DNA from: Atrina japonica
Taxonomy: Eukaryota; Mollusca; Bivalvia; Pterioida; Pinnidae
Assembly (NCBI GenBank): GCA_030159075.1
Contig: BROG01000942.1
Location: 144,259-208,258, forward strand
Length of the DNA: 64,000 nt
Reading direction: 5' to 3'
Of the stretch, positions 1-13,900 are shown one piece after another (position 1 is the first letter of the stretch; every line of letters begins with the position of its first letter). Below the pieces are notes generated by a model, which saw only the letters and a list, made by a program, of their open reading frames with translations, did no database searches and had not been told where the DNA came from. The translations under genes and the position numbers were made by a program.

Positions 1-1863
1 AAGTGGTAATACTTCGTCATTATCGTTTTAATGAGTTGATGGAACATCAACACAGTTTTGTTATGCTAAGTTGTTTATTGGGAACAAGTCAAAGCACATT
101 TTGCAGTATGCGGTTAATAACACATTATATTGAGGCAAAATTACACATGGATGTGCATTTCAACAACATAAACTTGACTTCAAGATTGAAATTTCCATAT
201 CACACTTTTCGTATATTTTCGCTTTTTAAAATGATGAAAATATAGTAATAATTTGCTGAAAAATATAGGTCTACATAACTTGTTGAATTTATATGCTGTT
301 AAAGGTCAGTTTGGCATCCTTTATGAATTTTAAGGTATTATAAATTTGGTTTAGAATGTTACTTTTCAATTATTTTTTATCATTATACTTGTGATAGAAT
401 TGACATTAAAAGCGATAGACTGGACTGTTAATAATTCTTGCGCACGATTAATATGCAAATGAGTTTTGGTCAAGTTTCCCCTACTGTGTATTGGCAAGAT
501 CTGTCTGTAAAGTTGAACATAGAAATTGCATCATTCCTCATTCACATGATCTTAACTGATGAGAAACTCGCAGCATTCTTTGAAGTTGGGAAAATGTTTT
601 ACATGTACACATATTGACCTAGAGATTTAAGGCTACTGATAGGAAGTATAGCGTAAGGGTATAATACTGCCCTGTTGCATAGAAATTTAATATGGATGAA
701 GATGTTTTATAATCATATCGCTGATCTATTTAGTTTGTTGCATAATGAATAAGCCATCAGTACTCACTTTAGGCCAAATGTCTGACCCGATTTTTAGTTA
801 CTTTGTGTAAAACCTAATTTTACTGAATTAAAAAGTATTCAGTATACCGAGTGTATTATACCTCATTAAAATTTATGATTGCCATCAACTCATATCGGTA
901 CTTTTAGTACTTCGATTTTAAATGTATACATCCAAATTTTAGAAGAAAAAGTATCTGTTAATTTTTGTGATGCTTGACCTTTAATAACTCAAAACTGATC
1001 GACTTTTTGTATACAAAAATATATGAGAAAGTTGCTAGGAATTATCTAAGGATCATTTTGACAAAATGTCAAGGTCATGGGGTCAAAGGTCAAGGTCACA
1101 GGCACCTAAGTAAACAAAAAAAATATGTTTTTGTAAATTTCTTTACCTTTTTGACTACTTCTCCAGAACCATTGGGCCAGTTTGAACCAAACTTGACATG
1201 AAGTTTAACCATGTAAAGTCGCACAAAAGTCAATAAGGTTGAAATTGCCGGGTCGACCCTTATTTCCCCTTTTTGTGGATTTTTCATGTTTTTGGATGTT
1301 TTTTGACATTATCTTATAAAATATAATAGATAGAGTATGAGTGAAAGAAGGAAAAATGTTCAGCACGCAAAGATCTACAAAACGACATTATGGTCAAAAT
1401 TGTCAAGTCATTACGAGATCATGGGATCAAAGGTCATGGTCACAGGCTCCTAAATAAATAGAAAACATTAGTTTTTCTTCAACAAATTTGACTTTTTATG
1501 GGCCAGATTTAACCAAATTAACAGGAACAATTGCAATGTGAAGCTGTAAAAACTTGTAAACAGAAAAGAGCAATTACACAAATGGGGTTCTAAAAAGGGT
1601 TAAAAATTGGTGCATCTTTTAAAATCTTCATCTCATGAAACAATGGTCAGCATATATATTATCACTAATCAAACATTTTACTTAAGTTAACCATTGAGGT
1701 CCTGTGCACTTCTTGTTGAATTCCTCAACCATTTTTTATGGATGCCTGCAATGTGACAAAGAACAAAGCCTGTTCATTATGTAAACAAGACATGAAAAAC
1801 ATCATATTGAAAAAAAACAAATACTAAAATATATATCATCCAATGCGCATTTCTCATTCAAAG
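1..1863. other. ACTR5 upstream intron sequence with dispersed repeat
   Basis: No convincing exon here. About 1040-1250 and 1375-1560 are two diverged copies of a dispersed repeat with 'caaggtcatggggtcaaagg' and 'gaaccattgggcc'; another copy lies at about 43640-44250. The rest is unremarkable AT-rich sequence. Confidence 0.6.
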
Positions 1864-1983
1864 GAGTTGGTGCGTGAACATTGTTTTATGGCTGTTGATT
1901 ACACCAAGGAGTTGGATTACTGGGTATCTAGTGATTACTATGATAATAATGTACACAAGATGCAGTTACCACACAGTGCAAAT
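1864..1983 (+). CDS. ACTR5: ACTR5 coding exon 1 of those in window
   Basis: Forty codons, phase 0 at both ends, after a 'ttctcattcaaag' acceptor and before 'gtaagta'. It encodes the conserved stretch ending '[17 protein letters not shown]', found in ARP5 just before its charged insertion. The exon upstream was not found in bases 1-1863. Confidence 0.88.
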
Positions 1984-4900
1984 GTAAGTATGTTTCTCTG
2001 TACATTATACACATGGTGACAATGTAAGTATGTGTACAAGTATACACACAGTGACAGTGTAAGTCAGGGATCAATATCATTAGCATGTGGGTCTGGTAAA
2101 AAGACACATTCCCAATGCAAAATATATATATATATATATATTTCCCAGTTTTGAGTAAAATTTTCCCAATTCTGTTATCCATGTGCCTAACTTTTGATAT
2201 ATAGACAAAAAACTGCTGATTTAATACCTTCATTTATTGTGATAAATACATGCTTGAACAATGTAATAAGAAGTTTAATTAATCACAAGTTTTGTATATT
2301 TATTTTTAATTACTGTATTTGTCATTGAAAGGGCACCTGCTCTAATAAGGACGCCCCTGGATATTTTTTTCATGTAGATCTATTGACTGTTTGAAAAAAT
2401 TTTACCTTTTTATTTTTAATTAGGTTAGATTACTGCCCGAAATCATCATACTTTTTTGTTTTTGGTGCAATTGATATCAACTATACCCACAAAATTGAAA
2501 AAAGAACATCTTTTAACTACGTTGTAAGCAATACTTTGGATTTTATTGGTGATTTCTTTGATGCAGTGAGGTTCGCCATTGATGTTCATCAACAAACGAA
2601 ATGAAACCAGTCATAGTTACGTTTTTAATTTTCTTTTGATAAAAACCTGTCAATTAAAATGTATTCACTATCAAAAAAATACTTATCTCAATTATTTCTA
2701 CAAAGAAATATGAAACTTGTCCAATTATTTGTTTACTCCGTAACTTTATAAAACTGAATTCAGGTTCGGGATTTCAAGGGAAGCGTTGTCAATCAAACTT
2801 ACCATTTTGTCTACTGCTGTCATTTTAAACTGACCGCAATTACCAAAATCTCACAAAATACCAGTTTTACACTTTTAATGTCAGAATCGTATTAAATCAA
2901 AGAAATTGTCCAAATTGTCGTTTCATTGAACTTGAAGCATCTGTGTAAGGCATGTACTCATAATGCCTGTTTCCTGATCAAAAGGTAAATATAAATTTGA
3001 CAGTAACAAATTTTGCTACATTGTTTCTTTTCCACTATTAATACATCAGGGGGATTACAAAGTAAAAACAATTATATACACTGTAGATAACGTTGCATAG
3101 TAGAGTATTTTATCATTTTTTACAACATAATCAAAATGTGCTTCATGAAAGAAAAAAAATGTCAAAATAAGTGCCCTGTACTCCAATTACCCATGCCTGG
3201 CGCCCTTTTTAGGTCAAATATGGTATATTAGTAAATTACTATAATTAATTATATCATTATTTACCAAATTAAGCCTATTGTGACATAAAACTCCCAATTG
3301 AAAGGGTATAGAAACAAAAAAGAGTCTATCAGCCCCTGTAAGTATACCTCTGTACAGTATACACAGTGACATTATAAGTATACACCTCTACAGTATACAC
3401 ACATAGATAGACCCATTATCAGTACTTGACTTGGCTCTGAAATTAGGAAGTGAAAGTTACACCTTTTTGGTTTGATAGAAATACATGTAGATGTATTATT
3501 AAGATATGAATACTGATTAACATTATGGTATTATATTTGTTATGTAAAATGTGGAATTCTATCAGAGATATGTATACTACTTTCATAAATATAAACCTAT
3601 ATGTTGTTGAAGCTGAGAAATTATTTTAATATTTTGAAGCACCATTTCAAGTTCACTCTCCTTTATTATCACTGATTTCTTTCTTCAAAGGTAACAGGAA
3701 GTCAATTTACAGCTGAACAATTAAAAGAACGACGAGAGCAACAAATTAAAAGACTAAAGGAAACAAATGCTAGGAGACGATTAGAAAAGGTTTGAGTTGT
3801 CAGGGTTCTGAGATTTTCTAACTGATTTTTATTATCTGCTGTGACAGTCAGGTGATTTATTACAATCTGTTGTCACTCAGGCAATTTGTTACATTCTGTT
3901 GTCACTCAGGCAATTTGTTACATTCTGTTGTCTTTTGTTGTATGTCATCCAGGTGATTTATTACAATCTGTTGTCATTTGTTGTTTCACTCAGGTGATTC
4001 ATTACATTCTGTTGTCATTTGTTGTATGTCACTGAGGCAGTTCATTACAATCTGTTGTCATTTTTGTGTATTAATTTGCATGATTTGGAAAATCTCAACT
4101 TCTTAAAAAGCAGCCAGTTCTCTTTGTTTTTATATTTTATACCACGCAAGGCAAATAAAATTCTCAGATGTTTTAAGGAATGAGTTAACACTTTGAAATT
4201 ACAATACCTGTTTTCAAAAGTTGTGAAATTAATAAATCCTTATGCCGGGGGTTTTGTTGATAGGGTAGAAACTCATGTGATGGGTAATCCCATGCAGGGA
4301 CTCAGGTGACAGGCAATCCCATGCAAGGACTCGGGTGAGGGTAATCCCATGTAGGGACTCTGGTGACAGGTAATCCCATGTAGGGACTCCGGTTCCCACT
4401 GAGAAGTTAGAGTCCATCCACAGAATTACTCATCACACTGTAAATGCTCTTGAATCCCAGTGCAATTTACATTTGTACTGGAGGTAAGATCTTATGTAAG
4501 AGTATTTACATTTACCTTCTTGAATAGATTAACCAATGACAGAAGTGGATGTACAGCAAATAAAAAGGAAATGCAGATCAATAACTCAGATATTTGACTT
4601 AAGTTTGAGGGTACAACTTACGAAATAAAAAAACATTCACATATGCCTGATATATGGTAATCTTAAATAATATAGGTACAATGTGAAATGTTTTATAGGT
4701 CCAAGCAGATGAAGAGAAGCTTCAAGAGTTGATGAGTGTACAGGAATTATTGGAAGATGAAGATGAAGAGGCATTCAATGTAAGAACACCACTAAAATCA
4801 TACTTGTAGACATTTTACTGGTGACATCAATGATTTAGATACATTTCCCTTTTTGTTTCCTCCAGTTACTGACATATTTGTTAAATTTTTATGCACCTGG

Positions 4901-7900
4901 CCTGAAAGGTCTTCCAGAGGCATATAGCGTTTGGATCGTCTGTCTGTTTGTTTGTCTATCTGTTTGTAATCCGCTTACATATAAATTTGGGACTGGGGGC
5001 ATTTGCATTTCACAAACACATCTATTTCAATAGAAATCAACTCCCATTGCTGCTTTGAAAAAGGTGAGTCTATGCAGTGACACTTTTACCCCTGAATCAA
5101 AACATGTAATTATGCAAAGGTCATGTTCACACAAACAAGTTAAAAAAGGTCAGCACTACTTATGAAATTCTATTCTGATTGATTTATTCTGATAAAAAAA
5201 TCATTCTTATTGACTTTATGTCATTGACTTAGTAACTGTGATAATTCTGATGTCATTTAAAGAACTCCCTGAGTGAAAAATGAAAATTTCTGTATTTATA
5301 GAACTCATCGTTCTAAGAACAACATCGAAAACCTGATCAAAACCAGTAGGCGCATTCTAGAGATATTGACCGCCAAAGTGAGTGATTTTACCTGCTTTCG
5401 AAAAACAAATTAAGAGTTCATTCAACATCCAGCAAACTTGTTAGTTACATTGTGATGTCACGGAATGACTTTAGGATGACTACTGGCATGGCGGAAATTA
5501 AAAGTGGACACGAATGCGAGTCATATTCATCGTTGGTAAAATCACCAAATTTACCAAATAAATCATTATTTAGTGTTGAATCTAGAGCAACATAGCATGG
5601 CGCGGCGCCCTTTTTTTTAACCGCCATGCCCTTTTTCATGCTGTCAATCGCCAATAGCCCCCCCCAAATCAATTGGCGAAATTGCCTAATGACTAAAATA
5701 TTCTATTTGCGAAACCTTCTTCCCTATCGTTCATTCCTTTATCTGTTAATTGCCCCAATTCCCCGTGTCAAGTCCATGTTTATTTCACAGTTGATCAGTT
5801 TAAAATAGCCTCAGGTAATCACCCAAGATTGGGCAGTTAAACGACTGAACTGCAGTAGCCTGAGTAGGACTTTGTTGATTGGGAATATCGACAAACTCGC
5901 TGAATTTCCGCTGTTTTCAAATGGCGAGAAATTTTAACTTACATGTAAAATGTTTGTAAAAGATAAATATACAGTGAACCCACTTTACAACGACATTCAT
6001 TATAACAGAATATTCAATATCTGACAAGAATTGCTCGGGAACAAATGTACATGTACATAAAAAGTACTTATTACTACGGAATATTGGTATCCGACTCCGA
6101 CATTAGATTCCGGGAACTACATGGGAACAAACATGGTCGTTGTCAAGAGGGTTCACTATACTTACAAATAAATAAAATGATGTCTTGTTACAAAATATTC
6201 CAATTAAAGAAGGTTCTGTGCTACTTTGTGACTGAATTCATTGTTTAAAGCAGGCTTCAGTTCGTGCATGTGAAAATAGCGTGTGTCCACAGATACAGGG
6301 ATTTTAAACCGATTCACGCAAATTACTTGCAGTTGCATGTCGTACAAAGTAATTAAAATACATGGGAATTCATTAATGACTTTTTAAAGCCATAATTGCG
6401 GTGAAAATACTGTAAATAGGAATAAACAGCCGAGTCTTATGCCAAATCCTAAAGCAAATTTGTTCTCGGACTTCAACGACTTCGTATCACACGTCTTCCG
6501 AATTTCTCGAGACTTTTCCTTTCCTCTGTGATACAGTGAGGAGAAATTTAAGTGGACCTGAATCTAACAAATTTGATAAAATTATTTAGATACTGTAATC
6601 ATGACAATCAATTAGGAAATTATTTTTGTTATATATCAAAGTGTAAATCATGTATCAAATATTTAACTATGTGAGACCTTTACTAGTTTGTTTTAATTAA
6701 TCAACAGACTAGTCTGACAACTATTTTTTTATATTACTATATTACAATACCTGTAGTTGAAACTTCAAATTTTAATATTTACATACCGACTGTAATTTCC
6801 TTCATTACAGTTATACAGAACGTCCATTTTGTTGTATCAATAAAACCAGTTAGTCATCACATGATCTAAGTGTTAACCGCTAGCTAGCGTGGAATACCTG
6901 ATTATTTAAGAAACCCTTTCCAAGACCATGTTACGGCAGCGATTTTGTCGGACAAGTATTCTCTGAACATATGAATGAATCAATAAAGAATAAAATAACA
7001 CACATTCATTCCATATTTTTATTTAAAGCCATTAATTACCACAAAACAAACAAAAATCACTGAAAAAAAATAGAAAACACAAGACTAGGCCTGCATCTCT
7101 GATAAACAGCTTGCTTTTCTGTCACCATATAGGCTATTCCTGTCAGAAACAATTCGTCACTCGCATCACGTGAAATCGACTCTCAGTTCACCTCAAATCC
7201 TATTAATTGCTAGGCTAATTACCAGGCCCATCTTGTTTTTCACAACCTGTAATGTTAATGCTGAGTATAAGTAGTGTTCATGGGTTTCTCAGTAAATTGA
7301 CGGGATACTCTATCTAATCAGCTGGTTAAAACTGAATTGACATATGGATCTATTATAATTTATAGGCCTACATGGATTTTCCATAACGAACGTGTCGATA
7401 ATTATCTTTTAAACAGAACAATAAAAGTTTGTTATTTCACAACATAATCTACATTTGTCTTGTTTCAATTGATTTGAAGGATTTGCTAGTGGGCTAGCCT
7501 ATATACTGAAATAGGTCTACTTACGAAATTGTCACCCCTTCACAGTTCATGGCATTTCCCGGCTGATTCAGCGATTGGTAAAATATCAAATAGAATGGCT
7601 ACTTCCAGTTGTCATCAACAAATATTAACAGTCACACTCAAACTTTCTGTGATATATTCCACTGGTAAAATATCATAATTAAAAAAAAATTTAATGTAAA
7701 CAACGATCGTCTGTTGCTATCCAAATTGCACATGGTAGGCCTATCAGACATTTGCACACGGCCCATTTGAGCAATTCTCTTCTGACACATTTAACCCGCC
7801 ACTACTAAATGGTCGAATATTAAAAATTGCGAACTAAATCTGAGAATAAGTATTCAAAATTGTCCATATCACTAGTTACTTTCAAAATGATATAAAAAAG

Positions 7901-10900
7901 AAATTAAACCTTAATTTCATTAGTATTTGTAATCAGAAAAGAGAACTACTTCTCATGTCAAAACAGCAGTTGAGCCATGAAAACATACCCTCCTTCAAAG
8001 TCAGTGTTTTGGAATGAATTTAGTATCCAGTGGACTACAGTTTCACTGTAAAATGGTAATGTATATAAATATAAGGATTGTTTTTCATTTCTTGAACATC
8101 ATCGGGGTATAAAAGCAATTGCTCATGGAAAAAATTCATTGTGTAGCACTTTTAATTAGTGTCAAAATCAAAATGACATACATGTATATAGGAATAAATA
8201 TATTAATATAAAAGGCATATGTAAGAAATGTTTTAAAAGGATTTCTATTCTTAAACACACTACTTAACAAACATCATTTTGCCTTTTGTTGGCAAAAACA
8301 AAAGAGAAATAAAAACATTGACAAAGTATCAAATTTTCTGAATTGGCAAAACAAATGTAAGACCAGGTTTAGCCCTGTTGCTCTTTTTGTTTGTTTTTTG
8401 TTTTTTTTTCATCTTAAAAATTATCAAATAATTCAATTTATTTCTAAGAAAAACTATATATATTCTGTTTTTATTAATCATTTAAAGAAAAGTATTTAAA
8501 ATTTGTTAATGGAGGATTCACACGTTATGTTGCGAGTACCTTCAAAATTAATTTATGCGTTAAAAGTGCCCTTTCACACTGAAATTGTGTGCCCTTTCAA
8601 ACTGATTTGTGTGCCCTTTTCTGATACTAGATTCAACACTATTATTTTGACACTTTTAAAATATATGAAATCATTTAATTTAAACGCAGTCATATAACGT
8701 ACATGATTTTGGCTCTTTCAGTATGTCACAATTATGGAAGGATGGTTTAGTTATGCTTGATTTAGAGTATCAAGCTTTATTTTGAGTTTTTATCCCTTAA
8801 AATTTTCTTTCATGCATTCTCGTGTTTTATAAAGAAAAAAAGAATAACGGCCACCTATGATGTATGCTATTTTTAATCCTGAAAACACCCACTTACTTCA
8901 CACCTTCCAGTATATTGCCATGTCATGTAACCACGCCGTGATTCCAGCGGGCGGGTTTGTAGTATGACATAAATTAATCCCTTCTGACTGTGTATAAAGC
9001 TACATGCAATTTTTTATGTCTGATTGAATTTCAAAGAAGCAGCCATATTTTATAATTCATGTAAAATGAGAAATGAATAAAAACGTGATAAAATAAATAA
9101 ATATTGACTGATGATAAATAAACATTTTAATGGTCATAATGGATACGGGTGACAAAAATTAATATTTTTGATTGATAAATTAATGGTATGGATATCTGTT
9201 TTGATTTTGTTTTAATAAAATACTATAAATATCATTAGTCATAAACATATGTCTCAGACGGAGTCCAAATAATTGGAACATGAAAGTATAATGCAGCTTC
9301 CGTTTGGGACCCTAATTAAAATTTTTAATTTCCGAGACGATTGGGTATAGTGTTAGTCTCATAGGCATTTGGCAAAACACACCTTTGTATATCACACATA
9401 ACCGGAAAATGTGATTGTTTTTAGTAAATTGATAATTTTGTAAAATACAATTCACATATATGAATACTGCATTTAACTGATTTTTTTTATACGTTAAATT
9501 TAATTTAATATATTTTTATTTTCACTACAGTTGATGTTGCTCTCAATTTCCATTATATATTCTAATTTATTTTTGCTATTCCAATAGCACAATGCGATAT
9601 TTACGACAGTTGTCTTTTCAAAATGACATACAATTTAGGTCTACTACTTCGATATCAGTTTATAAAAACATTAAACATAGTAATTCAATAATTTTGTTTT
9701 TACAATTTAATTCAGCAAAGTTTATATTTTGATTATTTGTTCTCCATGGATGACAATTATGCTATTTTAAACAGAGAGGTAAGCATAGATTCATAATTAA
9801 TGAAAAAAGCTAGATTTCTTCCTGTAGAATATCGCTGCCTAACAAGGAAAATGTTGCAATTTAATCTCATTTTATTAATCAATTAAAAATTTCCAAACAA
9901 AAATCATGACTGCGACCGTTAAATATAATTGTACACAAAAATATATTCACTCAATAACCCAGCAAATGTAGTAATTGCCGTCCACGCCTGAGGCACCGCT
10001 GATACAAAGCCTATAGTGAAGCACGTATTTCACAACCAGAGTCCGCTTTGTAATGTCACACGAAGCTCTACCCCTTTCTGGCTACTGTCTGTAAAGGCAG
10101 TTTTGCAGTTTATAGCTAATATTTTGAAAACACATGCACCAATTTTGATCGGGTTTTCAATGTTGTTCTTAAAATGATGAGTTCCATAAATACAGAAATT
10201 TTCATTTTTCACTCAGGTTGCTCTTTAAAGGGGCATTAGCTTGTTTACCAAAAAGAACATTTCAACTTTTAAAATGTTATATTCCTATATATTATGTGAA
10301 AATAAGGTAATGTTCAGTGTGGCATTCATATACAAGAAGTAAGATTGAGTTAATCAATGGCAATTGAACTTAAACAATTTTCACAAATTTAGAGGAATTT
10401 AAGAATATCAATCTAAGTAGTAAAAAAGGAAAGAATAAAAAAAAAACCCTTAATTGTATCTTTTTATGTGATTAATTCCTGTCTGCGTGGCTCACTTCAG
10501 AAAATAGAAAATTGTCCATTTTTTTCATATTATATATGACATATCTTTTACTCCCTCCCAGTGAGGAAAGTTAATTAATATCTGAATATAGCACTCAATT
10601 CTCTGTTTTTAAAACCAAGCCTCTGATATCCAATAAATAGTTTTTGTTTTGTTATCTTCAATCAAACAACAATCATCAAAAATCATAAAAATCGATAAAT
10701 ATAAAAAAAAAAAACAATAAATTCATAAAAAAACCACAATCTAAATTATCCAAAAATAAAAGCAATAAAAAAAATAAAAACACAATAAATAAAAAATAAA
10801 TGGGAAAAAAATAAAATCAACAAAAAACAACAACAAAAAAAAATATGAAACAAAAATAGGTTTTCATTCAAGTAGCCTGCTCAGATTGCTTTTGCAGTTG

Positions 10901-13900
10901 ATAGTACATTGCATACCTCTTTAACAATTGGAACCATCCACAAGCCATTAAAGCCTGTGTTATATACTATAAATTCATTGAATTTGAAATATCAAAGAAT
11001 TTCCGAAGTGAGCTGTAGGGACAATAGTCTATAACCAACCATAAAAAAAAAAAAAACAAAAAAAAAAAAAAACAAACAAAAAAACAAAAAATAAACAGCA
11101 AAAAAAAACAAAAATAAAATAAAATAAAAAAACAATCATAAAAAAAAAATCAAAAAACAACAAACAAAAAGCATTAAAAAACAAAAAATATAAAAAAAAA
11201 AAAAAAAAAAAATAACAAAAAAAATAAAAAAATAATCAAAAATAAAAAACAATAATAATAAATCAAAAGAAACAATAATATACTTTCAAAAAAAAAAAAA
11301 ACAAAATAAAAAAAAAATAAATAAATCAAAAAAATCAAAATAAAAAAAAAAAAAACAAAAAAAAAAAAAAAATAAAAAAACGAAATAACAATACACACAA
11401 CAACCAAAAATATCAAACAAAAACAAAAATAAAAGAAATCTTCAAAAAAAAAAAAAAAAAAAAAAAACAAAATAAAACAAATGGGGGGATAAAAAATCAA
11501 TAATTAAAATCACAAAAAATAAATCAAAAAAATCAAAAAACAAAAAAAAAAAATATATAATATAACAATATAAAAATAAAAAACAAACATAAAAAAAAAC
11601 ACAAAATAATAAATATAAAAAAATAAAAAAAAAAAAAAAAATCATAACATCAAAAAAAGAAAAAATAAAAATAAACAAAAAAAAAAAAAACAAAATAACA
11701 CAAAAAAAACAAAAAAACAAAAAAATAAAAAAAAAATAAAACCAATAAAAATAAAAAAAAAAATAAATAAATAAAATAAAAAATCCATCAAAAAAAAAAA
11801 AATTATAAAAACAAATCAACACAAAAAAAAAAAAAAATAAATCAAAAAAACAGAACACATACATAAAAAAAAAAAAAAAAAAATTAAAAAAAAAAAAAAA
11901 AATTAAAACAAAAAAAATTCATTCAAAAAAAAACAAAAAAAAATAAAGCAAAAAACAAAATTCAAACAAATCAAATATAAACAAAACAATAAAAAAAAAA
12001 AATAAAATAATATTAACAAAAAATCCAAAAAAAAAAAAAAATTCATATATAAAATATAAAAACAAAATACAAAATTCAAAAAAACAAATTTCAAAAAAAG
12101 AAAAAAATCAAAAAAAAAAAATAAATAAAAATAAAAAATAAAAAAAAAACAAATAAATAAAAAAACACAAAACATAAAACATACATAAATTAGAAATTAA
12201 AAAACAAAAAAACAAAAATAATAAAAAACACAATAAATCAAATAAAAAAAAAAAAAACAAAAAAAAATACAATAAAAAACAAAAAAAAATAAAAAAAAAA
12301 AAAAAAACAACAAATATAACAAATAATATTCAAAAATAAAAAAAAAAACATCAAAAACAAACACAAATAAAAAATAATAAAAATCATAATAAAATAAAAA
12401 ATAAATAAAACAAAAAAAAAAAAAACAATACAAAAAAAAAAAAAAAATAAAAATACAAAATATCAATAAAACAAAAATCAAAAATATAAAAAAAAAAAAA
12501 CAAAAAAAAAATCAAAAAAAAACACAAAAACAATAAAAAACACTTCAACCAAATAACCAAAAAAAAAAAAATCACAAATAACATAAAAAAAATAAACATA
12601 TAACACAAAACAACAAAAATCATAATAAAAAAACATAAACAAATAAAAAAATAAATAAAATAAATAAATAACAAAAAAAACAAAACATCAATAAAACAAA
12701 CAAAATCAAAAAAAAAAATAATAAATAAAATAACAAAGCAAAAAAAAAAAAACAAATCAAAAAACATAAAAAAAAAAAAAAAATAAAAAAAAACAAAAAA
12801 AAAAAAAAGAGCAAATAAAACACACAAAAAATAAAAAAAAAAAAACATCATAATAAAAATAAAACAAACAAAATATAAAAAAAAAATATAATAAAAACAA
12901 AAAAAATAAAAAATAAAAAAAAAAACAAAACACAAAAACAAAAAAAATAAAAAAATAATTATAATCAATATACAATAAATATACACACAAAAAATCAAAA
13001 AAAAACAAAAAAAAAAAAATCAAAAAAAAAAAAAAACAAAACACCAAAATCAACAAAAAACCAAAAAAGAAAATAACATAATAAATCAAAAAAACAAACC
13101 AAGCACAACAATAAAAAAAAAAAACAAAACACACATAAAACATTAAAAACAAACAAATAAACTTACAAAATCAATAAATCAACATAAAAAAAACAATAAA
13201 ACAACAAATTATAATCAATCAATAACAAACAAAAAAAAAATAAAAACATAATAAAAAAAATAAAATGGTTTTCATTCAAGTAGCCTGCTCAGATTGCTTA
13301 TGCAGTTGATAGTACATTGCATACCTCTTTAACAATTAGGAGCACCAAACGCACAAAGCCATTTAAAGCCTGTGTTATATACTATAAATTCATTGAATTT
13401 GAAATATCAAAGAATTTCCGAAGTGAGCTGTAGGGACAATAGTCTATAACCAACCAAATGATGATAAAACTTAGAAAATACAGAAACTATGATATAAACT
13501 CACTGCTGTGTCTATCTTTAGCGAGCCCTTGAATCACTCCCATATGACAGTGCAGAAGAATTACAAGAAGAGATTACCAAATTGACCACTACCATTCAAA
13601 GGATGAGAGCCAAAATGTTGGGAATTGACCTACCACAAGAGGAAGAGGTTTGTTGATAGGTCACCTGAGAGTCTACTTATTATGATCTGTTACTGTTGCG
13701 GATGCTTAAAAAGCCTCAAAATCAATTCTGTGGAAGTTTCTCTCTCACGGATTGTCATGAGTTGGTCATATTTGTATTTTTTTTGCTAAACTCATTATTT
13801 TGAAATCGGATGAGTTGAATTTCCAGTTATATCAAATTTAAATGCTGATACTGATTTTGGTTGATATGCATTAATTAAAATTTCCTTGATCTCAAATTCT

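Noticed and set aside
1928..2233. 101-codon minus-strand frame
   Set aside because: Overlaps an ACTR5 exon in antisense and simple-sequence DNA; His/Tyr/Cys-rich artefact.
11174..13152. Long minus-strand frames of almost pure Phe/Ile/Tyr/Leu
   Set aside because: They are translations of the A-rich low-complexity tract; no start context, no domain, overlapping in several frames.
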